Source of the DNA: CABZJG01 sp965659715
Lineage (GTDB): Bacteria; Pseudomonadota; Alphaproteobacteria; Rhodobacterales; Rhodobacteraceae
Assembly: GCA_965659715.1 (NCBI GenBank)
Contig: CBFHXE010000034.1
Location: 1 to 25,979, forward strand
DNA length: 25,979 nucleotides
Direction: 5' to 3'
Position numbers and translations under genes: made by a program
Shown here: positions 1 through 8,133 of the stretch, one piece after another
How positions within the stretch are numbered: the stretch's first letter is position 1
Layout of the letters: every line of letters begins with the position of its first letter
The notes under the pieces: model-generated
The model's input: only the letters and a program-made list of their open reading frames with translations
What the model was told of the DNA's origin: nothing
Database searches by the model: none

Positions 1-350
1 CCATCCAAAGGATTGCCCAGACCGTCAACCACGCGGCCCAAAAGTGCATCGCCCGCAGGCACATCCACAATCGAGTTGGTCCGCTTGACCACATCGCCTT
101 CTTTAATGTCGCGGTCAGTGCCGAAGATAACAACACCAACATTGTCTGTTTCAAGGTTCAAGGCCATGCCCTGAATACCACCGGGAAACTCGACCATCTC
201 ACCGGCTTGAACATTGTCCAAACCGTATACACGGGCAATCCCGTCACCAACAGACAGCACACGGCCAACTTCGGCAACTTCGGCCTCTTGGCCAAAATTA
301 CTGATCTGTTCTTTTAGGATTGCGGAAATTTCGGCTGCTTGGATACCCAT
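1..350 (-). CDS. atpA: F1F0 ATP synthase subunit alpha, N-terminal part (cut by window start)
   Basis: This is the first 116 codons of the alpha subunit of the F1 sector, the non-catalytic nucleotide-binding subunit that alternates with beta in the ATP synthase head. Translating the minus strand from 350 gives MGIQAAEISAILKEQI, followed by the beta-barrel domain with VGDGIARVYGL, EFPGGIQGMALNLE and LGRVVDGLGNPLDG, all typical of AtpA. The P-loop lies beyond the window edge. The ATG directly follows the atpH stop (TAAATG, no gap), with GAGG just upstream inside atpH as a likely ribosome-binding site, so the two genes are co-transcribed and probably translationally coupled. Identification is secure. 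Only the 5' part can be judged. Confidence 0.97.
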   Translation of the reverse strand, partial: MGIQAAEISAILKEQISNFGQEAEVAEVGRVLSVGDGIARVYGLDNVQAGEMVEFPGGIQGMALNLETDNVGVVIFGTDRDIKEGDVVKRTNSIVDVPAGDALLGRVVDGLGNPLD

Positions 351-911
351 TTACCCGACCTCTTTCATTACGTTCTGTAGGGAATTAAGTTTGGACCTAA
401 TCGACGTGTCGATCATTTTCGAGCCCACTTTAACAACAAGACCGCCTATCAGTTCCTGATCGACGGTCGCATCAATTTTGACATTTTTGCCGATGCGCGA
501 TTTGATCGAGGCGGCCAATTTGTCAGATTGGGCTTTGGTCATGGCTTTGGCTGAAATAACCTCGGCCGTAACCTCGCCTTTGTCTTCTGCAATAAGATCA
601 TGCAAGCGATCCAAAAGCTGCGGCAGCACAAAGAGCCGGCGTTTGGAGGCCATCAATCCGAGTGTGCTGGCGAGCATTGGCATCAATTTCATTTTTGCCG
701 CAATGCCGGCGATGGCGTTGCTTTGATCGTCGCGGCTGTAAAGCGGCGAACTGATCAGCACTCGGAAATCTTCACTGTCTGCGAGCGCTGCGCGCACATC
801 ATCTATATTGCTTTCGAGTTTCTTTAAATCCGAAGCGTCTTTGGCGAGTTCAAAAACAGCCGTCGCGTAGCGCGCGGCAATTCCGGATGAGATCGAAGCT
901 GGTTCGGACAC
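351..911 (-). CDS. atpH: F1F0 ATP synthase subunit delta
   Basis: Delta subunit (OSCP type) of the ATP synthase, which ties the F1 head to the peripheral stalk. The protein begins SEPASISSGIAARYATAVFE, a typical alphaproteobacterial AtpH N-terminus, and ends with the conserved DQELIGGLVVKVGSKMIDTS segment. I chose the GTG at 909-911 as the start. It gives 186 residues, the usual family length, and is preceded by AAAGGGTGGAC. The frame stays open upstream, and an ATG at 936-938 would add nine residues (MGPDIERVD) that do not look like family sequence. No atpB/E/F gene adjoins, as expected where the F0 genes lie elsewhere. It is the first gene of the atp operon; its promoter should lie in 912-1149. 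Confidence 0.95.
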   Translation of the reverse strand: MSEPASISSGIAARYATAVFELAKDASDLKKLESNIDDVRAALADSEDFRVLISSPLYSRDDQSNAIAGIAAKMKLMPMLASTLGLMASKRRLFVLPQLLDRLHDLIAEDKGEVTAEVISAKAMTKAQSDKLAASIKSRIGKNVKIDATVDQELIGGLVVKVGSKMIDTSIRSKLNSLQNVMKEVG

Positions 912-1149
912 GTCCACCCTTTCGATATCTGGCCCCATCGCCAAGACCACAAAAGGCGGCTCTGGGGGCGTTACAAGCGGCTGCCGAAGCAAACCATTAA
1001 AATCGGCGTGGGTTTAACAGAGCATGTGCGGCGTAGCAACCGCCCAATTAAGAATAATTCAATCCCAGAAACCCTTAAAAATAGGAACTTAGGCAAACTG
1101 CGACCGAATGCATCAATCTAAGGTGCTAAAATCCTTCAAAAATCTATCG

Positions 1150-1941
1150 TCATGGCGATTCTTTTTGCAGTGTACTGTGGGTGTTTTGCCGCACTGATAA
1201 GGCGGGTTTCGGCTTTGGTTCTGCCAGTCCTTTGAGCACGCGCAAGGGCCGTTTGGCCGGTATCTGCGTTTTGCTTGACTGCATTGGCTGGACGCGCTTG
1301 CTGGCCTCGACGATCAGAACACCACCCGCCAAAAACGGCAAACCTGTGCCAATCCGCTCAAAAACCGGTGCCATTTTTTGCCACCAACGGCGCTGGGATG
1401 GCAGCTGATAAAGCGCGGCAGTGGATTTTTCCGGCAGAAATCCATGCACTCTAAGCAGCGTTTCAAGCTGTCCTGCACTATACGGCCGACCAAAGCCCAT
1501 CGGGGTCTTTTCGCTGCGCGACCAAAGCCCGGCACGATTGGGGACAATAAAAAGCGCGCGCCCCCCCGGTCCCAGCACGCGCCGCGCTTCTTCAAGCATC
1601 GCCGCAGCATCGTCGCTGGCCTCGAGGCCGTGCAAGACCAAAAGCCGATCCACATGGCCGGTTTCCAGCGGCCAGAAGCGTTCATTGGTCAAAACCGAGT
1701 GATTGGCAGCCCCGCTGGGCCAAGCGATTACGCCCTGCGGCCCGGGCATCAGGGCAACCACCCGCCGTGACTTGGCCAGAAACGGACGAAGAAGCGGCAC
1801 GGCAAAGCCAAACCCTGCAACCGTCTGACCGGTTGTATCCGGCCAGATTTTTAGCACAGTTGTGCGCAAACTGCGCTGCACCGCGCGGCCCAAAGCCTGC
1901 CGATAGTAAAAATTTCGCAACTCTTGCACATCAAGATGCAT
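1150..1941 (-). CDS. Class I SAM-dependent methyltransferase (Methyltransf_11 type)
   Basis: Predicted small-molecule or protein methyltransferase of 263 residues. Visible family features are the glycine-rich SAM loop in the form VAGFGFAVPLL near residues 40-50, a region with DRLLVLHGLEAS corresponding to motif II/post-II, and EEARRVLGPGGRALFIVPN, the classic motif III of Methyltransf_11 proteins. The last ~45 residues are rich in Lys, Pro and Arg and look disordered. The frame is open further upstream, but the ATG at 1939-1941 is preceded by AGGAG at good spacing and fits the N-terminus MHLDVQELRNFYYR. It is divergent from gloB with about 60 bases between start codons, an arrangement I recognise from other Rhodobacteraceae. 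The substrate is unknown. Confidence 0.85.
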   Translation of the reverse strand: MHLDVQELRNFYYRQALGRAVQRSLRTTVLKIWPDTTGQTVAGFGFAVPLLRPFLAKSRRVVALMPGPQGVIAWPSGAANHSVLTNERFWPLETGHVDRLLVLHGLEASDDAAAMLEEARRVLGPGGRALFIVPNRAGLWSRSEKTPMGFGRPYSAGQLETLLRVHGFLPEKSTAALYQLPSQRRWWQKMAPVFERIGTGLPFLAGGVLIVEASKRVQPMQSSKTQIPAKRPLRVLKGLAEPKPKPALSVRQNTHSTLQKESP

Positions 1942-2002
1942 TGCCACGCTCCTAAACTTGGGCCACACTACCAATACCACCGTGGAAATCAACGGATTTG
2001 AA

Positions 2003-2770
2003 ATGCCTTTTGAGCTTGTGACCATACCTTGTCTGTCGGATAATTACGCGTTCTTGTTGCATGATGGCGCCTCAGGCCAAACCCTGCTTGTTGATGTGCC
2101 AGAAGCCGCGCCCGTTCTTGGCGAACTGGCAGAGCGCGACTGGCAGGTAAGCCATGTGGTGCTAACCCATCATCATCCGGATCATGTGCAGGGGTTGCAG
2201 GCGCTTCTGGATGTGCATCCTGCACAAGTGATTGGCGCAGCGGCAGATACCCACCGGTTGCCTCCTTTAGATGTGGCCCTGAGCGAAGGCGATCCATTTT
2301 CCTTTGCCGGTGAGGACGCCATAATCTATGACGTCTCTGGACACACATTGGGCCATATCGCTTTGTATTTCCCGACCTCGGGAATTGCATTTACCGCCGA
2401 TAGCCTGATGGCGCTTGGGTGTGGCCGGCTGTTCGAAGGCAGCCCCGCGCAAATGTGGGAAAGCCTGTCAAAGCTGATGTGGCTGCCCCCAGAAACAATC
2501 ATATGCTCTGGTCACGAGTATACTGCCGCCAATGCCCGCTTTGCCCTCAGCATTGAGCCAGGCAATGTACATCTTGTGGCGCGCGCGGCAAAAGTTGATG
2601 CTGCCCGGGCCAACAACCAGCCCACGGTACCCTCAAAATTGTCGGATGAATTGGTCACCAACCCCTTTCTGCGGCCGCACAGCGCAGAAATAAGGAACCG
2701 CCTAAATATGGGCAATCATAGCGATTCAGAGGTTTTTGCAGAAGTTCGACGTAGAAAAGATACATTTTGA
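2003..2770 (+). CDS. gloB: Hydroxyacylglutathione hydrolase (glyoxalase II)
   Basis: Hydrolyses S-D-lactoylglutathione to D-lactate and glutathione, the second step of methylglyoxal detoxification in the cytoplasm. The 255-residue length matches the family. The metallo-beta-lactamase signature THHHPDH occupies residues 55-61, and the remaining metal ligands are His114 (SGHTLGH), bridging Asp133 (FTADSL) and His171 (SGHEYT). The GloB-specific C-terminal helical domain ends in the typical FAEVRRRKDTF. The frame extends upstream to 1958, but the ATG at 2003 gives the family N-terminus MPFELVTIPCLSDNYAF. The ribosome-binding site is weak. The neighbouring chaC-like gene at 9378-9938 also acts on glutathione, but the two are not linked in an operon. 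Confidence 0.95.
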   Translation: MPFELVTIPCLSDNYAFLLHDGASGQTLLVDVPEAAPVLGELAERDWQVSHVVLTHHHPDHVQGLQALLDVHPAQVIGAAADTHRLPPLDVALSEGDPFSFAGEDAIIYDVSGHTLGHIALYFPTSGIAFTADSLMALGCGRLFEGSPAQMWESLSKLMWLPPETIICSGHEYTAANARFALSIEPGNVHLVARAAKVDAARANNQPTVPSKLSDELVTNPFLRPHSAEIRNRLNMGNHSDSEVFAEVRRRKDTF

Positions 2771-2833
2771 GGTAAAAATATCCTGCCCAAAAGGACAATT
2801 TTTAAATATCTGGCATAGATTTCGCAGAAAGGA

Positions 2834-2862
2834 CTTGAAGACCTGCAAAGATAAACCAAACT
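2834..2862 (+). promoter_or_regulatory. Possible sigma-32 (RpoH) type promoter for clpA
   Basis: CTTGAA at 2834-2839 is followed after 16 bases by CCAAACT at 2856-2862. This resembles the alphaproteobacterial RpoH pattern (CTTGAA, then a -10 beginning CC with A-rich centre), matching the -35 fully and the -10 partly. It lies about 80 bases before the clpA GTG, and clpA is a heat-shock gene in many proteobacteria. The match is by eye only and one half is imperfect. Confidence 0.35.
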
Positions 2863-2940
2863 AAGTAGGGAAAACCACCACGATTGAGGCCTTGCTTCAA
2901 CGACTAACTATAAGCAACTAAGTAATTAGGAGCGCGCCAC

Positions 2941-5268
2941 GTGCCTTCATTTTCGACCACGCTTGAACATTCCATCCACGCAGCATTGGCTTTGGCCAAC
3001 GAGAGGTCGCATGAATTTGCCACCCTAGAGCATCTGCTGCTGTCCCTATTGGATGAGCCTGATGCGATTCGCGTGCTGCGGGCCTGTGATGTGGATTTGG
3101 ATGAGCTGCGTGGCAACCTTGTGGACTTTATCGAGGGTGATCTCGCCTCACTGGTCACCGATGTCGAAGGCTCAGAGGCGGTTCCAACGGCCGCCTTTCA
3201 GCGGGTGATCCAGCGCGCTGCGATCCATGTCCAATCCTCAGGCCGCACTGAAGTAACCGGCGCGAATGTGCTGGTGGCGATTTTTGCCGAACGCGAATCG
3301 AACGCGGCCTATTTCTTGCAGGATCAGGATATGACCCGTTATGACGCGGTGAACTTCATCGCCCATGGTGTTGCTAAAGATCCCAATTTTGGCGAAGCGC
3401 GCTCGGTATCGGGCGCCAGCGATATGGATGATGACGAGGCCACAGACCGCGGCAAAGGCGATGAAAAGAATGAATCCGCGCTTGCCAAATACTGTGTCGA
3501 TTTGAACGCCAAGGCGCTTGAAGGCGATATTGACCCGCTGATCGGGCGCAGCCATGAAGTTGAGCGCTGTGTTCAGGTGCTCTGCCGCCGGCGTAAAAAC
3601 AACCCGCTTCTGGTCGGTGACCCGGGCGTTGGCAAAACTGCGATTGCAGAAGGTTTGGCGCGAAAAGTCGTGGCTGGGGATACCCCCGCTGTTCTGTCCG
3701 AAACCACAATCTTCTCCCTAGATATGGGTGCGCTTTTGGCCGGCACCCGCTATCGCGGTGATTTTGAAGAGCGTCTAAAAGCCGTGATCACCGAATTAGA
3801 GGCTCATCCTGATGCGGTTCTGTTTATTGACGAGATTCACACCGTGATCGGTGCGGGCGCGACCTCTGGCGGGGCTATGGATGCCTCGAACCTGCTCAAA
3901 CCTGCGCTTCAGGGCGGCAAATTGCGCACCATGGGGTCAACCACCTACAAAGAATACCGCCAGCATTTTGAAAAAGACCGCGCCCTGAGCCGCCGGTTTC
4001 AGAAAATCGACGTGAATGAGCCAAGCGTTGATGACACGATTAAAATTCTGCGCGGCATCAAAAGCTATTTTGAAGAGCATCACAGCATCAAATACACCGC
4101 CGATGCGATCAAATCCGCAGTTGAGCTATCGGCGCGCTATATCACCGACCGCAAACTGCCCGATAAAGCCATCGACGTGATTGATGAAGCCGGCGCGGCC
4201 CAGCATCTGGTGCCAGAAAGCAAACGGCGCAAAACCATCGGCATCAAGGAAATCGAAGCTGTGGTGGCCAAAATCGCCCGCATTCCGCCCAAGAATGTTA
4301 GCAAGGATGACGCCGCTGTGCTCAAAGATCTCGAAGTCAGCCTAAAGCGGGTGGTGTTTGGTCAGGACCAGGCCATCGACGCGCTGTCTTCGGCGATCAA
4401 ACTGGCGCGCGCGGGTCTGCGCGAGCCTGAAAAACCCATTGGCAGCTATCTTTTTGCAGGCCCGACAGGTGTTGGTAAGACCGAAGTTGCAAAACAGCTC
4501 GCAGACGTTCTTGGCGTAGAAATGCTACGCTTTGATATGTCCGAATATATGGAAAAGCACGCAGTCAGCCGACTGATCGGGGCGCCTCCGGGTTATGTCG
4601 GCTTTGATCAGGGCGGTCAGTTGACCGATGGGGTCGATCAGCATCCGCATTGTGTTCTGCTGCTTGATGAGATTGAAAAAGCCCACCCTGATGTCTATAA
4701 CATCCTGTTGCAGGTGATGGATCACGGCACCCTGACCGATCACAACGGACGGTCAGTTGATTTCCGCAATGTGGTCTTGATCATGACTTCAAATGCTGGC
4801 GCATCCGAAATGGCTAAATCGGCAATTGGCTTTGGCCGCGATCGGCGCGAAGGTGAAGACACAGCTGCCATCGAGCGCACGTTCACACCCGAGTTTCGCA
4901 ACCGTCTGGATGCAGTGGTAAGTTTTTCACCGCTGCCCAAAGACGTCATTTTGCAGGTGGTCGAGAAATTCGTATTGCAGCTTGAAGCACAGCTGATGGA
5001 TCGCCACGTTTCAATTGAACTCAGCCGCGCGGCTGCCGAATGGCTGGCGGACAAAGGCTATGACGAGAAAATGGGCGCACGGCCACTTGGGCGTGTCATT
5101 CAAGAGCACATCAAAAAGCCGCTGGCCGAAGAGTTGCTCTTTGGCAAATTGGCCAAAGGCGGGCTGGTGAAAGTGGGTGTCAGCAAAGGCGAGCTGAAGC
5201 TGACCCTCGAAGGTCCGCAAAATCCGCGGCTCTCGGGCGATAAGCCGCCCTTGTTAACAGCAGACTGA
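2941..5268 (+). CDS. clpA: ATP-dependent Clp protease ATP-binding subunit ClpA
   Basis: AAA+ unfoldase that feeds substrates to the ClpP peptidase and receives N-degron substrates from ClpS. The 775-residue protein has the Clp N-domain (about 1-145), an acidic linker (about 155-175), AAA domain 1 with Walker A GDPGVGKT at 226-233 and Walker B LFIDEIH, and AAA domain 2 with Walker A GPTGVGKT at 507-514 and LLLDEIEKAH. The IGF tripeptide at 629-631 is the ClpP-docking loop, which marks it as ClpA rather than ClpB; the ClpB coiled-coil middle domain is absent. The start is GTG at 2941 with AGGAG at 2928-2932. A CTTGAA-type promoter may lie upstream. ClpS is not encoded in this window. Confidence 0.97.
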   Translation: MPSFSTTLEHSIHAALALANERSHEFATLEHLLLSLLDEPDAIRVLRACDVDLDELRGNLVDFIEGDLASLVTDVEGSEAVPTAAFQRVIQRAAIHVQSSGRTEVTGANVLVAIFAERESNAAYFLQDQDMTRYDAVNFIAHGVAKDPNFGEARSVSGASDMDDDEATDRGKGDEKNESALAKYCVDLNAKALEGDIDPLIGRSHEVERCVQVLCRRRKNNPLLVGDPGVGKTAIAEGLARKVVAGDTPAVLSETTIFSLDMGALLAGTRYRGDFEERLKAVITELEAHPDAVLFIDEIHTVIGAGATSGGAMDASNLLKPALQGGKLRTMGSTTYKEYRQHFEKDRALSRRFQKIDVNEPSVDDTIKILRGIKSYFEEHHSIKYTADAIKSAVELSARYITDRKLPDKAIDVIDEAGAAQHLVPESKRRKTIGIKEIEAVVAKIARIPPKNVSKDDAAVLKDLEVSLKRVVFGQDQAIDALSSAIKLARAGLREPEKPIGSYLFAGPTGVGKTEVAKQLADVLGVEMLRFDMSEYMEKHAVSRLIGAPPGYVGFDQGGQLTDGVDQHPHCVLLLDEIEKAHPDVYNILLQVMDHGTLTDHNGRSVDFRNVVLIMTSNAGASEMAKSAIGFGRDRREGEDTAAIERTFTPEFRNRLDAVVSFSPLPKDVILQVVEKFVLQLEAQLMDRHVSIELSRAAAEWLADKGYDEKMGARPLGRVIQEHIKKPLAEELLFGKLAKGGLVKVGVSKGELKLTLEGPQNPRLSGDKPPLLTAD

Positions 5269-5326
5269 TCCGCATTAGAATAACGATGCAGACCCCCTCG
5301 CGGGGGTCTAAGCCTAATGCGCAGTC
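5263..5326. terminator. Nested inverted repeat, probable bidirectional terminator between clpA and the OmpA gene
   Basis: An inner perfect 8-bp stem (5290-5297 with 5302-5309, loop TCGC) is enclosed by an outer pair: CGCATTAG at 5271-5278 with CTAATGCG at 5314-5321, extended by GACTG at 5263-5267 with CAGTC at 5322-5326. The outer arm overlaps the clpA stop codon, and the other arm ends just before the stop of the convergent gene. No long T-run follows on either strand, so it may act as a strong structural terminator or as an end-protecting hairpin for both mRNAs. Confidence 0.7.
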
Positions 5327-5329
5327 CTA

Positions 5330-8131
5330 TCACCGTTCTGTCAGCTTGATCTCAATGCGGCGGTTTTGCGCCCGCGCTTGCGCGGTATTGGCCAAATTGA
5401 CCGGCTGAAATTCGCCAAACCCGTTGGCCGCCAATCGGCTGGCGGGTAGTTGCAATTCTGTGATCATAAATTTAACCACCGAAAGCGCGCGGGCTTGGCT
5501 TAGCTCCCAGTTGTCGCGATAGCGCCCGGTGCCCGACAATGGCAGATTATCCGTATGGCCATCAACTCGGATGACCCAGTCAATCCCGTCAGGAATATCC
5601 GACATCACGCGCTGCAGGATTCGCCCCACTTTGGTAATCTCATCCTCACCTTTGCCCGATAGACGTGCCTGTGCCGGCTGAAACAACACTTCTGAGGAAA
5701 ACACAAAGCGGTCGCCGACAACGCGCACGCCTTCTTCGGCGGCCAAAACTTCGCGCAGACGGCCAAAAAACTCGGATTTATATTTGGCCAATTCTTCGGC
5801 CTGACTGGCCAGTGAATTGCGCTCTTCTTCAAGCTTTTTGCGCGCCGCTTCTTCAAGCTTTAAGCGTTTACGCTGCTCTGAAGCCGCCCGCGCCAGTGCT
5901 GCATTCAGCCGGTTACCTAGATTTTGCAACTGAACTTGGTTGCTTGCATCCAGCTCTTCTGAAACCTCAAGCAAGGCCTGCAATTGGCCAAGCTGTTTGC
6001 GCAATTCGCTGACCTGCTGATTAAGAAGGGCGGATTGTTTTTCGGCCTTCAGCAAATCTTGCGCACGCTTATCAAGCGCTGTGGCTTTCTCGGCCAGCTG
6101 CTCTTTGGCGTTTTGCAGCAGAATCTGGCGCTCTACTGACTCGTTTAGGCGGGTTTGGGACAGCTGATCCGCCGCCAGTTTCGCGGCCAGCGCCTGCTGC
6201 AACTGATCTTGAACTTTCTTGCGATCGGTTTCGGCGTCTAGTTTGGCTGCCAGTGCAGCAGCAAGATCGGCCTCTAGGCTGCGCCGCGCCGCATCATCTG
6301 TCTGTTTTTGTGTTGCCAGTTGGGTTTCCAGACGAACGGCAGCATCCGCTGCACTGTCGCGCGCCTGCTCGGCCGCGCTTAAAGAGTTCAGCGCTTGGGC
6401 CAATTGCGCCTGTGTATCGGACCGCTGTTTATCAATCGCCAGCTTGTCGGCCACGGCCGAGGCAAGATCAGCCTCAAGACTGCGCTGCGCATCGCTGCTG
6501 GTTTGCTCAAGTTTGCGCAGCGCCTCTTGCAATTGTTCAATATCGGTAGCCGCGCGGTTGCGGTCTGCATCGGCAGCCGTCAGGTTCACCAAAGCCTGCG
6601 CCAGTTTCTGGTTCAGTGTCTCAGCTTCGCTGATGGCCTTGGCCCGCGCGGCCTGTTCATTGCGCAGCGCGGATTGTGTGTCGCTTAGGGTGCCTTGGGT
6701 GTTCTTCAATTGATCATTTATTTCAGCAGATTGTGCCTCGACTTGGTTAAGGCTCAGCAGCAGCGCGGCAATCTTTTGCTCTAAAGTGGCGTTTTTCTCT
6801 TGCCCGTCGGCGGCGGCCTGTTCTGCTCGCTGCAACTCTTCGCGGGTCTGTGCAAGCCGGTCTTGCAGCGCCAGTGACTGGTCAGATTTCTCTAACCGAT
6901 CTTGGTTGAGCCGCTCGATATCTTCCAGCGCGCTTGACAGCTGAAGCTGAAGCTTTTCGGCAAGCGATTGCGCTGATTGGCGCGCCTGATTTAGGGTGGC
7001 AACCTGATCTTGGGCCTGTGATAATTCGGTCTGCAATGCACTCAGCTGCGCCGCTTTATCCTCATCTGATCCCAAAGCGATCTTTAGCGCGGCCTGCAGT
7101 TCACTGATCTGCGTTTCATGCATCTGCTGACGCGCCAAGGCGGCGGCCAAAGCGACCTCGGATTGATCAAAGGCGGCTTTGACCCGCTGACCGGTGGTAT
7201 CAAGATCGGATATTGTCTGGCTTTGGCTATCAACTTTTAGATTGGCCGCTTCCAATGCCAAAAGCGTTTCTTGAAGCATCTGGTCAAGGTCTGCTTTTGC
7301 GGCCTCAGCTGCCGCAAGTATGATTAATGTTTCTTCTGCTTTGCGCCGCTGTTCTTCCAGCACCAACGTCATGGCCGTCAGCTCGGCGGTGGCATTTTCA
7401 AGCTGTTTGCGCAGCTCTTGGGCGACCTGACTGGACACCAGACGCGCGGCTTCTTCTTCGCTCAGAATATCTTTGAGCTTTACAAGATCTTCACTTTGCT
7501 GAGCGATCCGGGTTTCATTTTCCGCCTTGGCCGCTTCGAGAGATGCAATATACGCAGTCAGTGCCTCACGCTCTGCAGCTTTGCGCCGTGCGTCTTCTGC
7601 GGCGCTGTCAATTTCGTTTCGGGCGCTGGCAAGGGCCAAATTCAATTGCTCTTGCTGGCTGAGCAATTCAACCTTTTCCGCCTCAAGGGTGGTGATTTGT
7701 TGATTTGATTTATTCTGCGCGGCCAAGAGCGAGGCAACCTGTTCTTCAAAGCTTGCAATTCTTTGGCTGGCCTGTGCCAGTTGGTCTGCCGTATCGTCGC
7801 GCTGCTGAGTGAGCTGTGTGATCAACTGAGATTGCGCCGCAACCTCGGACTGGGTGTCATCCAAGGTCGCGCTGAGCGTGCCAAGTTCGGTTTCAAGCGT
7901 TTTGACCTTGTCGCGCTCCATACCCAGCGCTTCGGCAATTGCAGCAATTTCCGCACTAAGTGTGTTCAGCTCGCTTTCCTGACCGGTGATGGTTTCACGC
8001 AGTACAAACTGCACCACCATAAAAATGGTCAGCACGAACATAAGCACAAGCAGCAGGCCGGTCATCGCATCCACGAACCCCGGCCAGATCGAGGCTTGGA
8101 AGCGCTGCCCTGTGCGTCGCGAGAGCGCCAT
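5330..8131 (-). CDS. MotB/OmpA-type stator protein with a very long coiled coil
   Basis: A 933-residue inner-membrane protein. A short basic N-terminus is followed by a single transmembrane helix (about 19-43) starting FVDAMTGLLLVLMFVL; Asp21 sits where MotB carries its ion-carrying aspartate. Residues ~50-790 are an uninterrupted Ala/Gln/Glu/Leu-rich coiled coil. No proline occurs from residue 18 to 818, and no cysteine anywhere. Residues ~802-933 are an OmpA-family peptidoglycan-binding domain with VDGHTDNLPL, NWELSQARA and QNRRIEI. It lies two bases after the ExbB/MotA-like gene, with AAAGGA before its ATG inside that gene's end, so the pair is co-translated and should form one proton- or sodium-driven complex. 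The physiological role is unknown to me; some annotations would simply say OmpA family protein. Confidence 0.88.
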   Translation of the reverse strand: MALSRRTGQRFQASIWPGFVDAMTGLLLVLMFVLTIFMVVQFVLRETITGQESELNTLSAEIAAIAEALGMERDKVKTLETELGTLSATLDDTQSEVAAQSQLITQLTQQRDDTADQLAQASQRIASFEEQVASLLAAQNKSNQQITTLEAEKVELLSQQEQLNLALASARNEIDSAAEDARRKAAEREALTAYIASLEAAKAENETRIAQQSEDLVKLKDILSEEEAARLVSSQVAQELRKQLENATAELTAMTLVLEEQRRKAEETLIILAAAEAAKADLDQMLQETLLALEAANLKVDSQSQTISDLDTTGQRVKAAFDQSEVALAAALARQQMHETQISELQAALKIALGSDEDKAAQLSALQTELSQAQDQVATLNQARQSAQSLAEKLQLQLSSALEDIERLNQDRLEKSDQSLALQDRLAQTREELQRAEQAAADGQEKNATLEQKIAALLLSLNQVEAQSAEINDQLKNTQGTLSDTQSALRNEQAARAKAISEAETLNQKLAQALVNLTAADADRNRAATDIEQLQEALRKLEQTSSDAQRSLEADLASAVADKLAIDKQRSDTQAQLAQALNSLSAAEQARDSAADAAVRLETQLATQKQTDDAARRSLEADLAAALAAKLDAETDRKKVQDQLQQALAAKLAADQLSQTRLNESVERQILLQNAKEQLAEKATALDKRAQDLLKAEKQSALLNQQVSELRKQLGQLQALLEVSEELDASNQVQLQNLGNRLNAALARAASEQRKRLKLEEAARKKLEEERNSLASQAEELAKYKSEFFGRLREVLAAEEGVRVVGDRFVFSSEVLFQPAQARLSGKGEDEITKVGRILQRVMSDIPDGIDWVIRVDGHTDNLPLSGTGRYRDNWELSQARALSVVKFMITELQLPASRLAANGFGEFQPVNLANTAQARAQNRRIEIKLTER
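6188..6490 (-). repeat. Internal 34-residue repeat in the coiled coil, spaced by 67 residues
   Basis: Two segments of the long coiled coil, encoded by 6389-6490 and 6188-6289, share 20 of 34 residues, centred on RSLEADLA, with the end pattern QLxQAL. They are exactly 201 bases apart. The third-codon positions differ, so this is an old or selected duplication and not a recent one. Confidence 0.6.
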
Positions 8132-8133
8132 TT

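Noticed and set aside
1012..1039. Promoter for atpH (minus strand, TTGCTA-N16-TTAAAC)
   Set aside because: The spacing is right and the position is suitable, but both hexamers match the consensus poorly, and an alternative pair is equally good. I did not list it as a feature.
1377..1770. Long plus-strand open frames inside the methyltransferase gene, and similar frames opposite clpA, the transport genes and uvrC
   Set aside because: They are antisense or out-of-frame shadows of well-supported genes, a common effect of codon bias in this GC range, and have no family resemblance.
2778..2812. Terminator after gloB (TCCT/AGGA hairpin followed by T-run)
   Set aside because: The stem is only four base pairs with a seven-base loop, too weak to call.
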